Assembly (NCBI GenBank): GCA_015655165.1
Contig: JAATFN010000249.1
Coordinates: forward strand, 1 to 9,103
Direction of reading: 5' to 3'
DNA from: Betaproteobacteria bacterium
GTDB lineage: Bacteria; Pseudomonadota; Gammaproteobacteria; Burkholderiales; Burkholderiaceae_D
Length of the DNA stretch: 9,103 nucleotides
The notes under the pieces were generated by a model. The model saw only the letters and a program-made list of their open reading frames with translations. It did no database searches and was not told the DNA's origin. Position 1 is the stretch's first letter, and each line of letters begins with the position of its first letter. The position numbers were made by a program, and so were the translations under genes. Shown piece after piece: positions 1-6,120 of this stretch.

Positions 1-1437
1 CTCGATTATCGCGGCGAACATGTCCGTCTTTCTGTCGACTTCGCGCATAAATATCAGGACAGCGGTGCAGGGAGCAATTATCTGCTTGTTCGCAATGTCG
101 CCTCCGTTCCCAAGGCTCCGGACACCGGGAAAAGCCTGTTTCCCGCTTGGGCTACAAGTGCTCCCAAAACGACCATCGGGATGATCCGGGGGGAGGTTGA
201 CCTCGCCCGTGACGTTACGGCTTATGCTTCGATTGGTGCTCAAAAATTTAGAAATCACGCCCGGGGTGTAGGGGTCATAAGGCTGCTGGACACCACCGGA
301 CGATACGATTTAATTCCGTGGACAGACTATAAGACGACCGATGTCATAGCGATGCAAGGGGGTATAAGAGCCAAAGCGACGACCGGCCAAGTCGATCACG
401 ATCTCAACTTGAATCTGTCCCGGAGCAACTACAAGCGTAACTCTAATATGTCCAACCAAGGATCGGCCATCGACCTCGGTTCAATCTATGAGCCTGTTTA
501 CGGTACAGAGCCGGCAAGGACAGCTTATGGCCCGCTTCACAGAGTGAGTGATACGACAACATCGAGCATCGCAATTGCCGATACACTGTCGTTTCTCGAT
601 CAACGCATCCAGTTCACTGCAGGTATTCGCTACCAGAAGGTCGATTCTACAAGTTGGGCTGTAGCGACAGGTATTTTCGTTTCGGATTATAAGAGCGAGG
701 CGTGGTCCCCTGCCTTCGGGTTAATTGTGAAGCCGTGGCAAAACGTGTCTCTCTATGCCAACTATATCGAGGGTCTGGAGGCAGGAACGACGGTCGGCGG
801 CATTTACGCAAACTCTGGGGAAGTGTTCGCACCTTATATCAGTCAGCAGTACGAGGCCGGGATCAAGGTCGATTGGGGCGTGGTCACAACGACCTTGGCT
901 GCGTTCCAGATCGCCCGCCCGAACACGATCGCTATTGATTCCACATCCGGCGGACTTCCGACACTGGCCCTCGATGGTGAACAGAGGAACCGCGGCATCG
1001 AACTCAGTGCCTATGGCGAACTGGCCAAAGGCATCCGCTTACTCGGCGGGATAACCTACATCGATGCTCTCCAAACACAAACGGCTAACGGCTTGTATAA
1101 CGGAGAAAGAGCAATGGGAGTGCCCAAATTCCGTACGGTAATCGGCGGTGAATGGGATACCCCGTTCATCAGCGGTCTGACGATGACGGGTCGGCTTGCC
1201 CATACGACCGATCAGGTTGTGAACAATAGTACGCCGCACATGAAAATCCCGTCCTGGACTCAGATCGATGTCGGGGCGCGTCACACTTTTGCATCACCTT
1301 GGAATGCGAAGCCCATCACTATTCGTTTCGATGTCGATAACCTGTTTGACAAAAGCTACTGGGTGACTGCTGCCGATGGCTATTTGTATGCTGGCGAGCC
1401 ACGGACTTTTCGCTTCTCGGTGACAGCCAATTTCTGA
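1..1437 (+). CDS. TonB-dependent siderophore receptor (5' end outside window)
   Basis: This is an outer-membrane beta-barrel receptor that imports a ferric siderophore using energy from TonB-ExbBD. The frame is open from base 1, so the gene begins upstream: 478 codons are visible, and the signal peptide, TonB box and plug domain are missing. What is seen is barrel: alternating aromatic/polar strands, the segment ANYIEGLEAGTTVGG, then SGEVFAPYISQQYEAGIKVD, typical of ferrichrome/pyoverdine-type receptors. Near the end come DVDNLFDKSYW and a last strand closing on a terminal Phe (SVTANF), the outer-membrane insertion signature. An internal ATG at 181 is not the true start, because barrel-like sequence continues in frame before it. 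The ligand cannot be told from this part. Downstream lies only a stub of a likely partner gene. The family call is firm; the substrate is unknown. Confidence 0.9.
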   Translation, partial: LDYRGEHVRLSVDFAHKYQDSGAGSNYLLVRNVASVPKAPDTGKSLFPAWATSAPKTTIGMIRGEVDLARDVTAYASIGAQKFRNHARGVGVIRLLDTTGRYDLIPWTDYKTTDVIAMQGGIRAKATTGQVDHDLNLNLSRSNYKRNSNMSNQGSAIDLGSIYEPVYGTEPARTAYGPLHRVSDTTTSSIAIADTLSFLDQRIQFTAGIRYQKVDSTSWAVATGIFVSDYKSEAWSPAFGLIVKPWQNVSLYANYIEGLEAGTTVGGIYANSGEVFAPYISQQYEAGIKVDWGVVTTTLAAFQIARPNTIAIDSTSGGLPTLALDGEQRNRGIELSAYGELAKGIRLLGGITYIDALQTQTANGLYNGERAMGVPKFRTVIGGEWDTPFISGLTMTGRLAHTTDQVVNNSTPHMKIPSWTQIDVGARHTFASPWNAKPITIRFDVDNLFDKSYWVTAADGYLYAGEPRTFRFSVTANF

Positions 1438-1452
1438 GCCAATGTCAGGATC

Positions 1453-1575
1453 ATGGCACTGACCTTAGCCGGTTGTACGTGCCTTTACCTCGCCAGCCTC
1501 AATCAAAAGTGGCTGGCGCAGATTTCGTCGGGAAAGCCCTCCCTGCCTATCACTTGTTCCCCGTTTATGATGTAG
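1453..1575 (+). pseudogene. Truncated DUF3325-like membrane protein remnant
   Basis: This is a 40-codon ORF starting 15 bp after the receptor stop, in the same frame, with AGGA just before its ATG. It begins MALTLAGCTCLYLAS followed by LNQKWLAQ. From memory this matches the opening of DUF3325 proteins (small membrane proteins of roughly 100 residues, with an N-terminal helix then a Y-L-A-S-x-x-Q-R-W type motif). They are commonly encoded beside siderophore TonB receptors together with PepSY and DUF3649 proteins. The expected further transmembrane helices are absent: the frame turns to unrelated residues and stops at TAG. I read it as a 3'-truncated remnant whose loss also removed the rest of the uptake operon. 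The alternative is a chance ORF in an intergenic region. Confidence 0.45.
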
Positions 1576-1607
1576 AGCCGATTTTACTGTCCTACTGCTG
1601 TCCGGTT

Positions 1608-1628
1608 AAAAAATAGTGTTTCTATTTT
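1608..1628 (-). terminator. Weak AT-rich terminator candidate after the NlpC/P60 gene
   Basis: On the minus strand, AAAATAG and CTATTTT form a perfect 7-bp stem around a 5-nt loop, and the T-run continues for two more T. It lies about 43 bases beyond the lipoprotein stop codon, where a terminator for the argD-lipoprotein transcript is expected. The stem has a single G-C pair, so termination would be weak. The same bases can also be read as a coding remnant. Confidence 0.3.
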
Positions 1629-1670
1629 GTATTGCGCATGCATTATTTGTTAACGAAGCCTATCGGCAGA

Positions 1671-2174
1671 CTAACGTTGTGAAACGGTGATGTCCGTGTT
1701 GTTATTGAAGTAAGTGCGTGCCATTACAAAGTGACGTGCAAAATAGGTGTTGCGCATGTTGCTAATACGAATTGCGCTACCGGTACTGGGTGCATGGATA
1801 AACTGTCCATCGCCAACGTAGATGCCGACATGGGATATGGGACGTTGGGATGTATTGAAAAAAACGAGATCGCCAGGTCGCAATGCCGATTGGCTAATCG
1901 TTTTTCCCTGAGTGGCCATGTCAGTCGCATTGCCGCTCAAGGTGATTCCGGCTTTCTGATAAACATGTGCAACAAACCCGCTACAATCAAAACCTGACTG
2001 TGGTGTTTTACCACCATAACGGTAAGGTGTTCCAATTAACTGTTTCGCATAATTGACCACTTTCTGATCGGCATTCTTGTCAGCCGAGGAAGACGTATGA
2101 GGCAACGATGTCGCACATCCGAACAAACAGCATGTGATACAGAAAACCGTATAAATCTTAACCGTATTTAGCAT
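1671..2174 (-). CDS. NlpC/P60 family lipoprotein, peptidoglycan endopeptidase
   Basis: This is a probable cell-wall hydrolase that cuts peptide stems of peptidoglycan, anchored to a membrane by lipid. With the ATG at 2174 it has 167 residues. A hydrophobic signal segment ends in the lipobox LFGC (Cys20). After a short Ser/Asp-rich linker comes the NlpC/P60 domain: GTPYRYGG, then DCSGFV with the catalytic Cys64, SHVGIYVGDGQFIHAPS with His115 as the likely catalytic base, and His127 as the likely third residue. It is similar in size to E. coli Spr/NlpC. Start choice: an in-frame GTG at 2186 gives four more residues, but the best ribosome site (AGGGAG) overlaps that GTG, whereas it stands 11 nt before the ATG. 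The gene lies 32 bp after argD on the same strand, so it is probably co-transcribed, though no functional link is evident. Confidence 0.88.
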   Translation of the reverse strand: MLNTVKIYTVFCITCCLFGCATSLPHTSSSADKNADQKVVNYAKQLIGTPYRYGGKTPQSGFDCSGFVAHVYQKAGITLSGNATDMATQGKTISQSALRPGDLVFFNTSQRPISHVGIYVGDGQFIHAPSTGSAIRISNMRNTYFARHFVMARTYFNNNTDITVSQR

Positions 2175-2206
2175 GATGTATCGCACTCCCTACAGGGGTG
2201 ATAAAC

Positions 2207-3409
2207 TCAATGTCCCAGTTGTGTTAATACATCCGACAACATCGAGATCATTTGATCAATTTCCTCTTTTGTGACATTCAATGCCGGCATAAAGCGTAAC
2301 AGATGTGGTCTTGGAGAATTCAACAGCAGCCCTACAGGTTCCATCTTACGCGCTGTTTCGACAATTTGGGGGCCGATATCCTTGCCCATATCCAGCGCAC
2401 GCAACAAGCCTTCACCACGCTCGCCTTTAAAACCATGTTTGTCGGAAAGCTTGATCAGCTCGGCACTTAAATAAGCAGCGGTCTTTTTGACATTGTTTAA
2501 GAAGTCTTGTTCCAGTAATGTTTTCAGGACAGTGACACCAACGGCTGTCATTAACGGATTGCCGTTAAAGGTACCGCCTTGCTCACCTGCTTCAAACACA
2601 GAGACTTCCTCGCGTGCCAGTAATGCTGCCAATGGTACACCGCCACCAATACCTTTCGCCAGTGTCATGATGTCCGGTTCAATACCGGAGAGTTGGTAAG
2701 CGAACAGCTCGCCTGTGCGTCCCATACCGGTCTGGACTTCATCGACAATCAATAACACATTGTGTTTTTTGGTCAATGCGCGCAGGGCTTGCATAAATTC
2801 ACGTGAGGCAGGAATGACACCGCCTTCGCCTTGTACCGGCTCGAGCATGACAGCAACAGTATGTTTGCCGATCAATGCCTCGACACTTGCCAGATCGTTC
2901 AGGTCCGCTTTTTTAAAGCCGTTGGTTTGTGGCGCATACATGGTGTCCCAGCCATCTTTGCCACTGGCAGACATGGTGGTGATCGTACGACCGTGAAAAC
3001 TATGATCGAAGGTGATGATTTCAAAGCGGGCATCACCATTGTCGGCGGGATATTTTTTACCCCATTTACGGGCCAGCTTGATGGCACCTTCGTTGGCTTC
3101 GGCGCCACTATTGGCAAAAAACACCCGGTCAAACACGGAGTGTTTTGTCAGTAAGGTTGCCAGTTCGATAGCAGGCGCATTGTAGAACGCCGGTGACGGA
3201 TTCAGGAGTGTATTTGCCTGCACTGACAGTGTATCGGCGATGCACTTTGGAGAGTGCCCCAAGGTATTGACAGCCCAACCTTGCAGATAGTCGAGATAGC
3301 GTTTGCCGGTGTGATCGGTTAACCACATGCCATGACCTTCTATAAAAATCAGATCAGGACGATTTGTAACGTACATCAGATTGTTGACGTCGGACTGGTT
3401 AAATTCCAT
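2207..3409 (-). CDS. argD: Acetylornithine transaminase (ArgD)
   Basis: This is a cytosolic PLP enzyme of arginine synthesis. It interconverts N-acetylglutamate 5-semialdehyde and N2-acetylornithine with glutamate as amino donor; the family often also acts on succinyl-amino-ketopimelate in the lysine/DAP route. The length of 400 residues is normal. Class III aminotransferase landmarks occur in order: NSGAEANE (100-107, phosphate binding), FDHSFHGRT (134-142), EPVQGEGG (190-197), [12 protein letters not shown] (222-233, Asp223 for the PLP pyridine nitrogen), LAKGIGGG with the Schiff-base Lys252, and GTFNGNP (279-285). The N-terminal part, with [19 protein letters not shown], matches Burkholderiales ArgD. 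The start is well supported: AGGAG (3416-3420) lies 6 nt before the ATG. A terminator-like hairpin stands 50 bp upstream, so the gene either has its own promoter or is controlled by read-through. The lipoprotein gene follows closely. Confidence 0.92.
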   Translation of the reverse strand: MEFNQSDVNNLMYVTNRPDLIFIEGHGMWLTDHTGKRYLDYLQGWAVNTLGHSPKCIADTLSVQANTLLNPSPAFYNAPAIELATLLTKHSVFDRVFFANSGAEANEGAIKLARKWGKKYPADNGDARFEIITFDHSFHGRTITTMSASGKDGWDTMYAPQTNGFKKADLNDLASVEALIGKHTVAVMLEPVQGEGGVIPASREFMQALRALTKKHNVLLIVDEVQTGMGRTGELFAYQLSGIEPDIMTLAKGIGGGVPLAALLAREEVSVFEAGEQGGTFNGNPLMTAVGVTVLKTLLEQDFLNNVKKTAAYLSAELIKLSDKHGFKGERGEGLLRALDMGKDIGPQIVETARKMEPVGLLLNSPRPHLLRFMPALNVTKEEIDQMISMLSDVLTQLGH

Positions 3410-3433
3410 AAATTACTCCTGCAAAGCGGTGAT

Positions 3434-3442
3434 GGTATAGCA
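3434..3442 (-). promoter_or_regulatory. Possible extended -10 promoter of argD
   Basis: On the minus strand the sequence reads TGCTATACC, a TG-n-TATACC extended -10 element, placed between the upstream hairpin and the argD ribosome site. It would give a 5' leader of about 20-25 nt. No convincing -35 box is present at the right distance, only the T-rich tract after the hairpin. If active, it allows argD expression independent of the reductase operon. Confidence 0.35.
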
Positions 3443-3454
3443 AAAAACGACAAT

Positions 3455-3482
3455 AAAAAAGCCACAGGCTTAACCTGTGGCT
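3455..3482 (-). terminator. Rho-independent terminator between the reductase operon and argD
   Basis: On the minus strand AGCCACAGG pairs with CCTGTGGCT (9 bp) around the loop TTAAG, followed directly by TTTTTT. This is the strongest intrinsic terminator in the minus-strand block. It lies 37 bp after the stop of the 40-codon ORF and 45 bp before the argD start. The simple reading is the end of the reductase transcript. Because it sits in the argD leader region, it could also act as a regulated attenuator. Confidence 0.85.
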
Positions 3483-3519
3483 GTGTGACTGTTGAATCTA
3501 CACGTGCAGGCAAGCCCGA

Positions 3520-3642
3520 TTAGAGCGGATTGCGTCGAAGAAAATGTCTGCGTGTATTCATGGGGCAATAGTAGGACGTTTTAGGTTGTCCGTCAAAACA
3601 TTTACCCTGTCTGCCGCCGATATTTTTCCAGTGATGTGCCAT
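3520..3642 (-). CDS. Small 40-residue protein coupled to the reductase gene
   Basis: This is an unrecognised small ORF. Its ATG overlaps the reductase stop codon as TAATG, the arrangement seen in translationally coupled genes, and a good terminator follows 37 bp after its stop. The product starts MAHHWKNIGG and contains KCFDGQ (Cys15) and SYYCP (Cys26). It ends in a basic tail with the RR pairs of NTRRHFLRRNPL. His3/His4, Cys15, Cys26 and His33 could form a metal site, but that is only a thought from spacing. There is no signal peptide or membrane segment. No clear Shine-Dalgarno site precedes it, so coupling would be required. The alternative is that only the last 13 codons matter, as an Arg-rich leader peptide of argD, or that the ORF is fortuitous. 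Confidence 0.45.
   Translation of the reverse strand: MAHHWKNIGGRQGKCFDGQPKTSYYCPMNTRRHFLRRNPL
3568..3596 (-). promoter_or_regulatory. Candidate sigma-70 promoter upstream of the argD leader
   Basis: On the minus strand TTGACG (3591-3596, 5 of 6 consensus bases) and TACTAT (3568-3573, 4 of 6) are separated by exactly 17 bp. The seventh base after the -10 box is the A of an in-frame ATG at 3561, so a transcript could begin right at a start codon. That ATG opens a 13-codon stretch with four Arg codons. The element lies inside the 40-codon ORF, so a chance match is possible. Confidence 0.4.
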
Positions 3643-4670
3643 TATGGTTTGGACAGATCGGCTTCGGAAGTAAATGCATCGGCATAAAACTCTTCTTTGG
3701 GCAGCTTGCACAGTGCGACAAAGTCGCGTTGTGCGGATTCAACAACAATCGGTGCACCACAGGCATACACCTGATAACCGGACAGGTCTGGCAGGTCATC
3801 GATGACTGCCTGATGCACAAAGCCTGTACGACCGGTCCAGTTGTCTTCTGCAGCAACATTTGACACTACAGGGACATAGGTAAAGTTCGGTCGTGTTTGT
3901 GACCACGTTTCGCACAGCGCGCCCATATAGATATCTTGTGGACGGCGCCCACCCCAGTACAAGTGCACTTCACGTTTGCTGCCGCTATGTATGAGTTGTT
4001 CCACAATGGCTTTGATCGGCGCAAAACCTGTGCCGGACGCCAGAAGAACAATTGGCTTGTCGGAGTCTTCACGTAAAAAGAATGTGCCCATCGGGCCTTC
4101 GAAGCGCAAAATATCACGCTCTTTTAATGTGTTGAATACAGAGTCGGTGAAAAAGCCGCCAGGCAAGTGACGAATATGCAAGGTCAACAGGTCGTCATTG
4201 TGTGGTGCATTGGCCATACTGTAGCTGCGGCGTTTGCCGTCACGCAGCATGAATTCGACATACTGGCCTGCTTTGTATTGCAAACGGTCCGAACCGGGTT
4301 GCTGCAGTGACATGATGATGACGTCGTCGGCAACCTTGTCCAGTTTTGCAATACGTACTGGTACCTTTTTGATCGGGAATTCACCGATGCCTGCGACTTC
4401 GCGTGCCTCGATGGTCACGTCTGTTTGCGGTCTAGCACAACAAAAAAGGGAGGCGCCAGCGGCTTCTTCGGCAGCAGACAGGGCACGTTCCTGATGTGCG
4501 CCATGGATCACGGTACCGGCAATGATTTTACCTTTGCAGGAACTGCAGGCACCGTTTTTGCAACCGTATGGCAGGCCGACATTAGCTCGGATGGCTGCGC
4601 TTAAAATAGATTCATCTGCTGCGCAGATAAATTGATGTCCGCTTGGCTGCACTGTCACTTGGAAAGTCAT
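3642..4670 (-). CDS. 2Fe-2S ferredoxin/flavin NAD(P)H reductase, CDP-6-deoxyglucoseen reductase-like
   Basis: This is a cytosolic electron-transfer flavoprotein of 342 residues. The N-terminal plant-type [2Fe-2S] domain shows C37-x4-C42-x2-C45 and the fourth ligand in FCCARP (Cys77 or 78). A ferredoxin-NADP reductase fold follows: the FAD motif RSYS (148-151) after AGQYVEF, the flavin/phosphate region GPMGTFFLRE, the NAD(P)-binding GTGFAPIKA (213-221), then YACGAP (302-307) and the C-terminal FYADAF. Relatives are annotated as CDP-6-deoxy-delta-3,4-glucoseen reductase (AscD-like) or as the reductase part of oxygenases. No partner dehydratase, sugar gene or oxygenase is nearby, so the real electron acceptor is unknown. 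The ribosome site is weak (CGAG 5 nt before the ATG). The start lies 11 bp from a divergent gene. A 40-codon ORF overlaps its stop, and a terminator follows. Confidence 0.85.
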   Translation of the reverse strand: MTFQVTVQPSGHQFICAADESILSAAIRANVGLPYGCKNGACSSCKGKIIAGTVIHGAHQERALSAAEEAAGASLFCCARPQTDVTIEAREVAGIGEFPIKKVPVRIAKLDKVADDVIIMSLQQPGSDRLQYKAGQYVEFMLRDGKRRSYSMANAPHNDDLLTLHIRHLPGGFFTDSVFNTLKERDILRFEGPMGTFFLREDSDKPIVLLASGTGFAPIKAIVEQLIHSGSKREVHLYWGGRRPQDIYMGALCETWSQTRPNFTYVPVVSNVAAEDNWTGRTGFVHQAVIDDLPDLSGYQVYACGAPIVVESAQRDFVALCKLPKEEFYADAFTSEADLSKP

Positions 4671-4681
4671 ACAATCTCGTC

Positions 4682-5563
4682 ATGGTTAGTATAAATAAAA
4701 AAATCGGTCGTCCGCGGTTGGTGATTCTGGGTTGCGGCGACGTTGGAATGCACGTGCTCCCCCTGGTGCGCGATCGTTTCCGTGTTTTTGCGGTCACATC
4801 AAGTCCGGCGCGTTGCGCGCAATTGCGTGACGCCGGTGCGATTCCCATTGTTGCCGATCTTGATCACGTTACCGCCAATCTGGCACGCATCGGGCGTCTG
4901 GCACAGGTTGTCATTCATCTGGTACCACCGCAAACTGTTGGGGAACAAGATCATCGTACCCGTCGATTAGCCGCTATTTTACCCGAGCATGCCACTGTCG
5001 TTTACATTAGTACGACAGGTGTTTACGCAGATTGTGGCGGGGCATACCTAAATGAGACACATCCGGTCAATCCTGCCAGTTCCCGTGCCAAGCGACGTGT
5101 TGATGCGGAGCAAGTATTGCGTGCCTGGGCCAAACGTCGGCAAGGTCGGCTCGCAATTTTACGTGTTCCAGGCATTTATGGCAAAAACCGTTTACCGATT
5201 AGGCGCCTGGAAGCGCGAACACCAGCCCTGATTGATGCCGACGATGTTTATACCAACCATATCCATGATGAAGATCTGGCGGCCATCATAGTGCGGGCGA
5301 TTGACCATGCCCGTCCTTTGCGGATTTACCATGCGAGCGATGATTCGCAGATGAAAATGGCCGACTATTTTGATCTTGTGGCCAATCACTTCGGCCTGCC
5401 ATTGCCGCCGCGCTTGCCAAGGAGCGCGCTGGCAACACAGGTCACACCGATGTTGCTATCTTTTATGAGTGAGTCACGCAGGCTGTCTAACCAACGTATG
5501 AAAGATGAATTGGGGGTGACATTACGTTATCCGACTGTCAAGATTGCATTGTCAGAGTATTAA
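4682..5563 (+). CDS. Atypical SDR / NAD-dependent epimerase-like protein (YeeZ family)
   Basis: This is a 293-residue soluble Rossmann-fold protein of the extended/atypical SDR class, similar in plan to E. coli YeeZ. The dinucleotide motif LGCGDVG (residues 16-22) follows the first strand. YISTTGVYAD (108-117) marks the active-site strand, LRVPGIYG (160-167) is the usual epimerase-like segment, and NHIHDEDLA (192-200) is the conserved C-terminal-half motif. The catalytic Tyr-x3-Lys pair of true SDRs is not evident: after VYADCGG the expected Lys position holds Arg/Ala-rich sequence, so enzymatic activity is uncertain. Start: the ATG at 4682 removes a 13-residue extension that would begin at a TTG (4643) inside the divergent reductase gene. 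No good ribosome site precedes it, and a TACAAT box ends 6 bases before the ATG. The substrate is unknown. Confidence 0.8.
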   Translation: MVSINKKIGRPRLVILGCGDVGMHVLPLVRDRFRVFAVTSSPARCAQLRDAGAIPIVADLDHVTANLARIGRLAQVVIHLVPPQTVGEQDHRTRRLAAILPEHATVVYISTTGVYADCGGAYLNETHPVNPASSRAKRRVDAEQVLRAWAKRRQGRLAILRVPGIYGKNRLPIRRLEARTPALIDADDVYTNHIHDEDLAAIIVRAIDHARPLRIYHASDDSQMKMADYFDLVANHFGLPLPPRLPRSALATQVTPMLLSFMSESRRLSNQRMKDELGVTLRYPTVKIALSEY

Positions 5564-5589
5564 TATCATTGCCTGAATGATCAGACAAT

Positions 5590-5621
5590 CTGTGGGTTTT
5601 GTGGGGCACCACAGCTTTTTT
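5590..5621 (+). terminator. Rho-independent terminator after the YeeZ-like gene
   Basis: CTGTGG (5590-5595) pairs with CCACAG (5609-5614); alternatively TGTGG (5600-5604) pairs with CCACA (5609-5613) around a GGCA tetraloop. Either stem is followed, after C or GC, by six T. It lies about 30 bp after the stop codon and separates this gene from the small ORF downstream. Confidence 0.7.
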
Positions 5622-5749
5622 ACGCAAATATGTCGCCATGCTATTGAATAGGCGGGTAAAGGGCGTAAGCTGGTCGGAGAAATAGCGGTTACGTGTAAAT
5701 GATTGCTGATTGCCCGCCCCGGGTGCGGGGGACTTCTGAAAGAGGTGCC

Positions 5750-5992
5750 ATGATGACAATGAACGTGAATACTGTGACGTCGAATACGAACGAGACACCG
5801 ATACAGACATCGGTGACAATCAATAAGCCTGCCGATACACGTAAAGCAGAGGAACGCAGGCAAACGCAAACAGAGAATCTGGAGCGTGCCGAGGAGAGAC
5901 GGGTACAGGAAAAACGCGCCGCTTATGATGTGCGGCAACCGCGTGCCCATGAAGGGAATGTGATCGGAACGACGGTCAATACGAAAGTATAA
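5750..5992 (+). CDS. Small charged hypothetical protein
   Basis: The product is 80 residues. The N-terminal part is rich in Asn/Thr (MNVNTVTSNTNETP). The middle stretch, about residues 30-55, is very rich in Glu/Arg/Gln and likely one long helix (RKAEERRQTQ, LERAEERRVQ). The tail is GNVIGTTVNTKV. It has no signal peptide, membrane segment or Cys. The overall plan, a charged helix then a short tail ending in VNT plus one or two residues, recalls short hypothetical proteins I have seen in Burkholderiales; no function is known to me. The ribosome site AGAGG (5741-5745) lies 4 nt before the first ATG and 7 nt before the ATG at 5753, so translation may begin at either. A GC-rich hairpin (5713-5729) lies in its leader. 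The gene stands alone between two terminators, which suggests its own transcript. Confidence 0.7.
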   Translation: MMTMNVNTVTSNTNETPIQTSVTINKPADTRKAEERRQTQTENLERAEERRVQEKRAAYDVRQPRAHEGNVIGTTVNTKV

Positions 5993-6011
5993 TTGCAATC
6001 GGATGTTGTGC

Positions 6012-6054
6012 TGGCTCGATGGCGTATTAACACGCCACTGCGAGCCATTTTTTT
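6012..6054 (+). terminator. Strong rho-independent terminator after the small charged protein
   Basis: This is a long two-part stem. The outer arms TGGCTCG/CGAGCCA pair over 7 bp, the inner arms TGGCGT/ACGCCA over 6 bp around ATTAAC, and seven T follow directly (6048-6054). It lies 20 bp after the small gene's stop codon. It marks the end of plus-strand transcription before the convergent antiporter gene. Confidence 0.92.
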
Positions 6055-6084
6055 GTCACAGGTTAAAATGAACCGGGATGATGA

Positions 6085-6113
6085 ACTACCTGCAGGCTTG
6101 TCGTGCAGGTAGT
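6085..6113 (-). terminator. Strong hairpin just after the antiporter stop
   Basis: A 10-bp perfect stem (ACTACCTGCA with TGCAGGTAGT) has a 9-nt loop and begins 7 nt after the antiporter stop codon on the minus strand. No T-run follows on either strand, so it is not a standard intrinsic terminator. It may protect the 3' end of the mRNA or help factor-dependent termination. Confidence 0.45.
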
Positions 6114-6120
6114 GGTTGAT

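Noticed and set aside
181..183. ATG at 181 as the true start of the TonB receptor
   Set aside because: The same frame is open to base 1 and encodes receptor-like barrel sequence before it, and a receptor needs a plug domain and signal peptide upstream.
2175..2186. GTG start at 2186 for the NlpC/P60 lipoprotein
   Set aside because: The only ribosome-site-like sequence (AGGGAG) overlaps that GTG, so it can serve only the ATG at 2174. The signal peptide is complete from the ATG.
4643..4681. TTG start at 4643 for the YeeZ-like gene
   Set aside because: It adds 13 residues that overlap the divergent reductase gene and precede the Rossmann strand without a ribosome site. The ATG at 4682 fits the family length better, though it is not proven.
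5552..5998. Long minus-strand ORF of 148 codons opposite the small charged gene
   Set aside because: Its product is rich in Cys, His, Arg and Leu with no domain, it spans two plus-strand terminators and the YeeZ-like gene end, and the plus-strand ORF has a proper ribosome site. It is an antisense shadow.
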